Shown piece after piece: positions 61,190 to 64,000 of a DNA stretch of 64,000 nucleotides (position 1 is the first letter of the stretch; every line of letters begins with the position of its first letter). The stretch spans positions 1,759,501 to 1,823,500 of the forward strand of contig NC_009615.1 in NCBI RefSeq assembly GCF_000012845.1, read 5' to 3'. A program made the position numbers and the translations under genes. Source of the DNA: Parabacteroides distasonis ATCC 8503 (GTDB taxonomy: Bacteria; Bacteroidota; Bacteroidia; Bacteroidales; Tannerellaceae). The notes under the pieces are model-generated. The model saw only the letters and a list, made by a program, of their open reading frames with translations, did no database searches and was not told the origin of the DNA.

Positions 61190-64000
61190 ATGAAACAAAA
61201 AATGTATTCTTGCGACGCAAGAGTAATCTTATCTATCTTGATAGGATTGTTTCTCTCCTGCAATGTTTTCGCACAAGACGTCACGATCAAAGGCAACGTG
61301 AAAGATGCGAAAGGTGAACCCATCATTGGGGCTAGTATCCTTGAAAAAGGAACTACGAATGGAACTGTTACCGATTTCGACGGTAACTTTATGCTTTCGG
61401 CGCCTAAAGGAAGTACGATCGGTATTTCTTACATAGGCTACAAATCACAAGACATTATCAACCAAGGACAAAGTAATTTAATTGTCGTATTACAAGAAGA
61501 TACGGAAGTATTGGACGAGATTGTCGTAATCGGTTATGGTACGGTGAAGAAAGATGACGCTACCGGTTCCGTGACGGCCATTAAGCCAGATAAGATGAAC
61601 CGGGGTTTGACCACCACCGCAACCGATATGATCAACGGTAAAATCGCCGGTGTAAATATCACGACTGACGGTGGAGCTCCGGGTTCGGGAGCCAGTATCC
61701 GCATCCGTGGTGGTTCTTCCTTATCGGCCAGCAACAACCCGCTGATCGTTATCGATGGACTTCCGATCGACAATGACGGTATCAAAGGGGTATCCAACCC
61801 GTTGAGTACGATCAACCCGAACGATATCGCAACATTCACCGTATTAAAAGACGCATCCGCCACAGCGATCTATGGTTCGCGTGCCTCTAACGGTGTGATT
61901 CTTATCACCACTAAGAAAGGTGAAAAAGGCTCCCGCCCACGGGTTACGTACGATGGAAACGTTTCTATCAGCACGAAGACCAAATCAATCGATGTTATGG
62001 GAGCTGACGAATATCGTAATTTCGTAACGGATCGTTTTGGGGCGGAATCAAGCGCCGTTAAATTATTAGGAAAAGAAAATACGGATTGGCAGAAAGAGAT
62101 CTTCCGTACAGCCGTGGGAACCGATCATAATATCACGGTATCCGGAGGCTTGAATAATATGCCTTATCGTGTATCCGTCGGATATACAAACCAAAATGGT
62201 ATATTGAAAACCTCTAAGTTCGAACGTTATACTGGATCTGTAAACCTAGCTCCCAGTTTCTTCGAAGATCATTTAAATATTAACTTCAACGCCAAGGGAA
62301 TGATCTCAAATAATCGTTTCGCCGATACGGGAGCTATCGGAGCGGCAATCGCATTCGACCCGACTCAACCAGTCATGAACGGCAACAGTAAATACGGAGG
62401 TTATTTTGCTTGGGAAAATGCCGGTGAATTTATCTCAATCGCTACAAAAAACCCGGTAGCGATGCTTCAACAGAAAAAAGAAGAGGCTAATTCTAAAAAC
62501 TTGGTCGGTAATATCCAAGTTGATTATAAATTCCATTTCCTTCCCGAATTACGTGCGAACTTGAATTTAGGTATGGATATGGCTACCGGTACGCAAGACA
62601 TTTACTATCCGAAAGAATCTCCATTAGGTTACGTGGATAACGGCAAAACAGGTTATGAGACAATCGACAAATACAATCACCTATTGGATTTTTATTTGCA
62701 ATACGCTAAGGATTTCAATGAAAAGCATCATTTTGATATCATGGCTGGTTACTCTTGGCAACATTTCCATCGTTCCACAGAGAACGCATACAATAACTTG
62801 AACGGAGATAACCCGACTTCTTATATTTTCAAGACAGAAAGTTATTTGATCTCTTTCTTCGGACGTGTCAATTATTCATTCATGAATCGCTATCTTATCA
62901 CCGCTACCTTACGTAACGATGGCACTTCCCGCTTCTCTAAAGACAACCGTTGGGGATTGTTCCCTTCCGTGGCTTTAGGATGGAAGATCAAGGAAGAGGG
63001 CTTTATGAAAGACGTGGACGCTGTATCGGATTTAAAACTACGCTTGGGTTATGGTATTACCGGTCAACAGGATATCTCGCAAGGAGACTACCCGTATATG
63101 GCGACTTATTTCGCGGGACAAGACGGAGCCTACTATCAATTTGGCGACCAATTTGTTCCTATCGCCCGTCCCGACGGTTACAACCCGAACTTGAAATGGG
63201 AGGAGACTACTACTTGGAACGCCGGATTCGACTTCGGATTCTTAGATAACCGTATCACTTCATCCTTGGATTATTATTACAGGGAAACTAAGGACTTGAT
63301 CAATGTGATCGACGTACCGGCCGGAACAAACTTCAAGAACCGTATCGTCAGCAATATCGGTTCTTTGAGAAATCAAGGTGTTGAGTTCTCCATCAACGCT
63401 AAAGCGATCTCAACCTCTGATTGGAAATGGGACCTAGGCTTTAATGTCGCTTGGAACAACAACGAGATTACGAAGCTAACCGCACAGGATGACGCCTCAT
63501 CCATCGTATTGACAGGAACCGTAGAAGGTGGTACCGGGACCATGATACAGGCACAAGGTGTGAATCACCCGGCGAACTCATTCTATGTATACGAGCAGGT
63601 ATATGATCAACAGGGTAATCCGATCGAAGGATTATACGTGGACCGCAACGGAGATGGTGTGATCAATGATGAGGACCGTTATTTCTGCCATAAACCGGCA
63701 GCCGATGTAACGATGGGCTTTACTTCTAAATTGGTATGGAAAGCATGGGATTTCAGTTTCTCACTTCGTTCCAACCTCGGGAACTATGTATATAATAATG
63801 TAGCCTCATCCAATGCGGCATTAAGTGAAGGTAGTATTAACAATAAAGGCTATCTATCCAACCGTCCGCTATCCGCTTTCGATACGAATTTCCAGAACAT
63901 GAACGTATTGTCCGATTATTATGTACAAAACGCATCCTTCTTACGCTGCGATAATATCACGTTGGGTTACTCTTTCAACAAATTATTCGGCGTATTGGGC
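61190..64000 (+). CDS. SusC/RagA family transporter (C-terminus beyond window)
   Basis: 937 codons are open to the window edge. Signal peptide (SILIGLFLSCNVFAQ), CarboxypepD_reg-like domain (IKGNVKDAKGEPIIGASILE), TonB-box-like DEIVVIGYGTVKK, a plug (IRIRGGSSLSASNNPLIVID) and most of the barrel are present. ATG 61190 is chosen over 61186, which is out of frame. With the LacI regulator and the SLC45-type MFS it forms a sugar-uptake locus; a SusD gene should follow outside the window. Confidence 0.93.
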   Translation, partial: MKQKMYSCDARVILSILIGLFLSCNVFAQDVTIKGNVKDAKGEPIIGASILEKGTTNGTVTDFDGNFMLSAPKGSTIGISYIGYKSQDIINQGQSNLIVVLQEDTEVLDEIVVIGYGTVKKDDATGSVTAIKPDKMNRGLTTTATDMINGKIAGVNITTDGGAPGSGASIRIRGGSSLSASNNPLIVIDGLPIDNDGIKGVSNPLSTINPNDIATFTVLKDASATAIYGSRASNGVILITTKKGEKGSRPRVTYDGNVSISTKTKSIDVMGADEYRNFVTDRFGAESSAVKLLGKENTDWQKEIFRTAVGTDHNITVSGGLNNMPYRVSVGYTNQNGILKTSKFERYTGSVNLAPSFFEDHLNINFNAKGMISNNRFADTGAIGAAIAFDPTQPVMNGNSKYGGYFAWENAGEFISIATKNPVAMLQQKKEEANSKNLVGNIQVDYKFHFLPELRANLNLGMDMATGTQDIYYPKESPLGYVDNGKTGYETIDKYNHLLDFYLQYAKDFNEKHHFDIMAGYSWQHFHRSTENAYNNLNGDNPTSYIFKTESYLISFFGRVNYSFMNRYLITATLRNDGTSRFSKDNRWGLFPSVALGWKIKEEGFMKDVDAVSDLKLRLGYGITGQQDISQGDYPYMATYFAGQDGAYYQFGDQFVPIARPDGYNPNLKWEETTTWNAGFDFGFLDNRITSSLDYYYRETKDLINVIDVPAGTNFKNRIVSNIGSLRNQGVEFSINAKAISTSDWKWDLGFNVAWNNNEITKLTAQDDASSIVLTGTVEGGTGTMIQAQGVNHPANSFYVYEQVYDQQGNPIEGLYVDRNGDGVINDEDRYFCHKPAADVTMGFTSKLVWKAWDFSFSLRSNLGNYVYNNVASSNAALSEGSINNKGYLSNRPLSAFDTNFQNMNVLSDYYVQNASFLRCDNITLGYSFNKLFGVLG

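Overview
The window looks like chromosomal DNA of a gut Bacteroidales species, most likely Parabacteroides (P. distasonis-like; an inference from gene content, no database was searched). Grounds: SusC/SusD pairs, a DUF4249/TonB-receptor pair, a long PPi-dependent phosphofructokinase, a GGGtGRT operon, the DUF4248/HU/VirE cassette, and many promoters of the Bacteroidetes type (-7 box TAnnTTTG). No rRNA, tRNA, CRISPR array or insertion sequence was seen.

Layout. 1-4607 (-): a TonB-receptor operon ending in a DUF4249 lipoprotein cut by the window edge. 4734-9356: a GC-rich accessory cassette of a small protein with a disrupted start, a VirE/PrimPol-helicase, a nested inverted repeat, DUF4248, an HU-like protein, a glucosaminidase and a small membrane protein. 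9501-17809 (-): a SusC/SusD uptake locus, a small Ig-like secreted protein and a GH35 beta-galactosidase fused to DUF302. 17930-19573 (-): PPi-phosphofructokinase. 19932-24926 (-): a solitary single-chain type ISP restriction-modification enzyme. 25348-29896 (+): redox and Fe-S genes (TlpA-like, OsmC, NifU-like/GGGtGRT operon, ferredoxin-nitroreductase). 30034-33453: DUF4250, an NlpE-like lipoprotein, then ABC-F plus PHP phosphatase behind a 200-nt leader. 33662-36240: a degenerate protease-TPR protein and a metallo-beta-lactamase-fold protein. 36232-42379 (-): a TolC/HlyD/ABC-2 exporter and a broken MFS gene. 42562-48490: a structured RNA, an FHA protein, a PAS histidine kinase, an AraC regulator, two near-identical small-RNA genes, a membrane HTH protein and a glycosyltransferase. 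48736-53768: NadK and CBS genes divergent from pdxJ-exbB-exbD-tonB and a DJ-1 gene. 53896-57254: a bile-salt-hydrolase-like enzyme, a decayed SDR, a DMT transporter and MenA. 57348-64000: small membrane proteins, a structured intergenic RNA, then a LacI-controlled sugar locus (SLC45-type MFS, LacI, SusC running off the window).

The most unusual signal is not a gene. At least six intergenic gaps carry tandem arrays with the same 22-bp period but mostly different unit sequences (7605-7670, 25029-25138, 29936-30008, 33451-33648, 46458-46545, 53791-53878). Four lie between convergent genes. Other leads are a probable ribosome-stalling leader before the ABC-F gene, twin small RNAs, a 6S-like RNA, the DUF302 fusion, and the GC-poor block in the specificity region of the type ISP enzyme.
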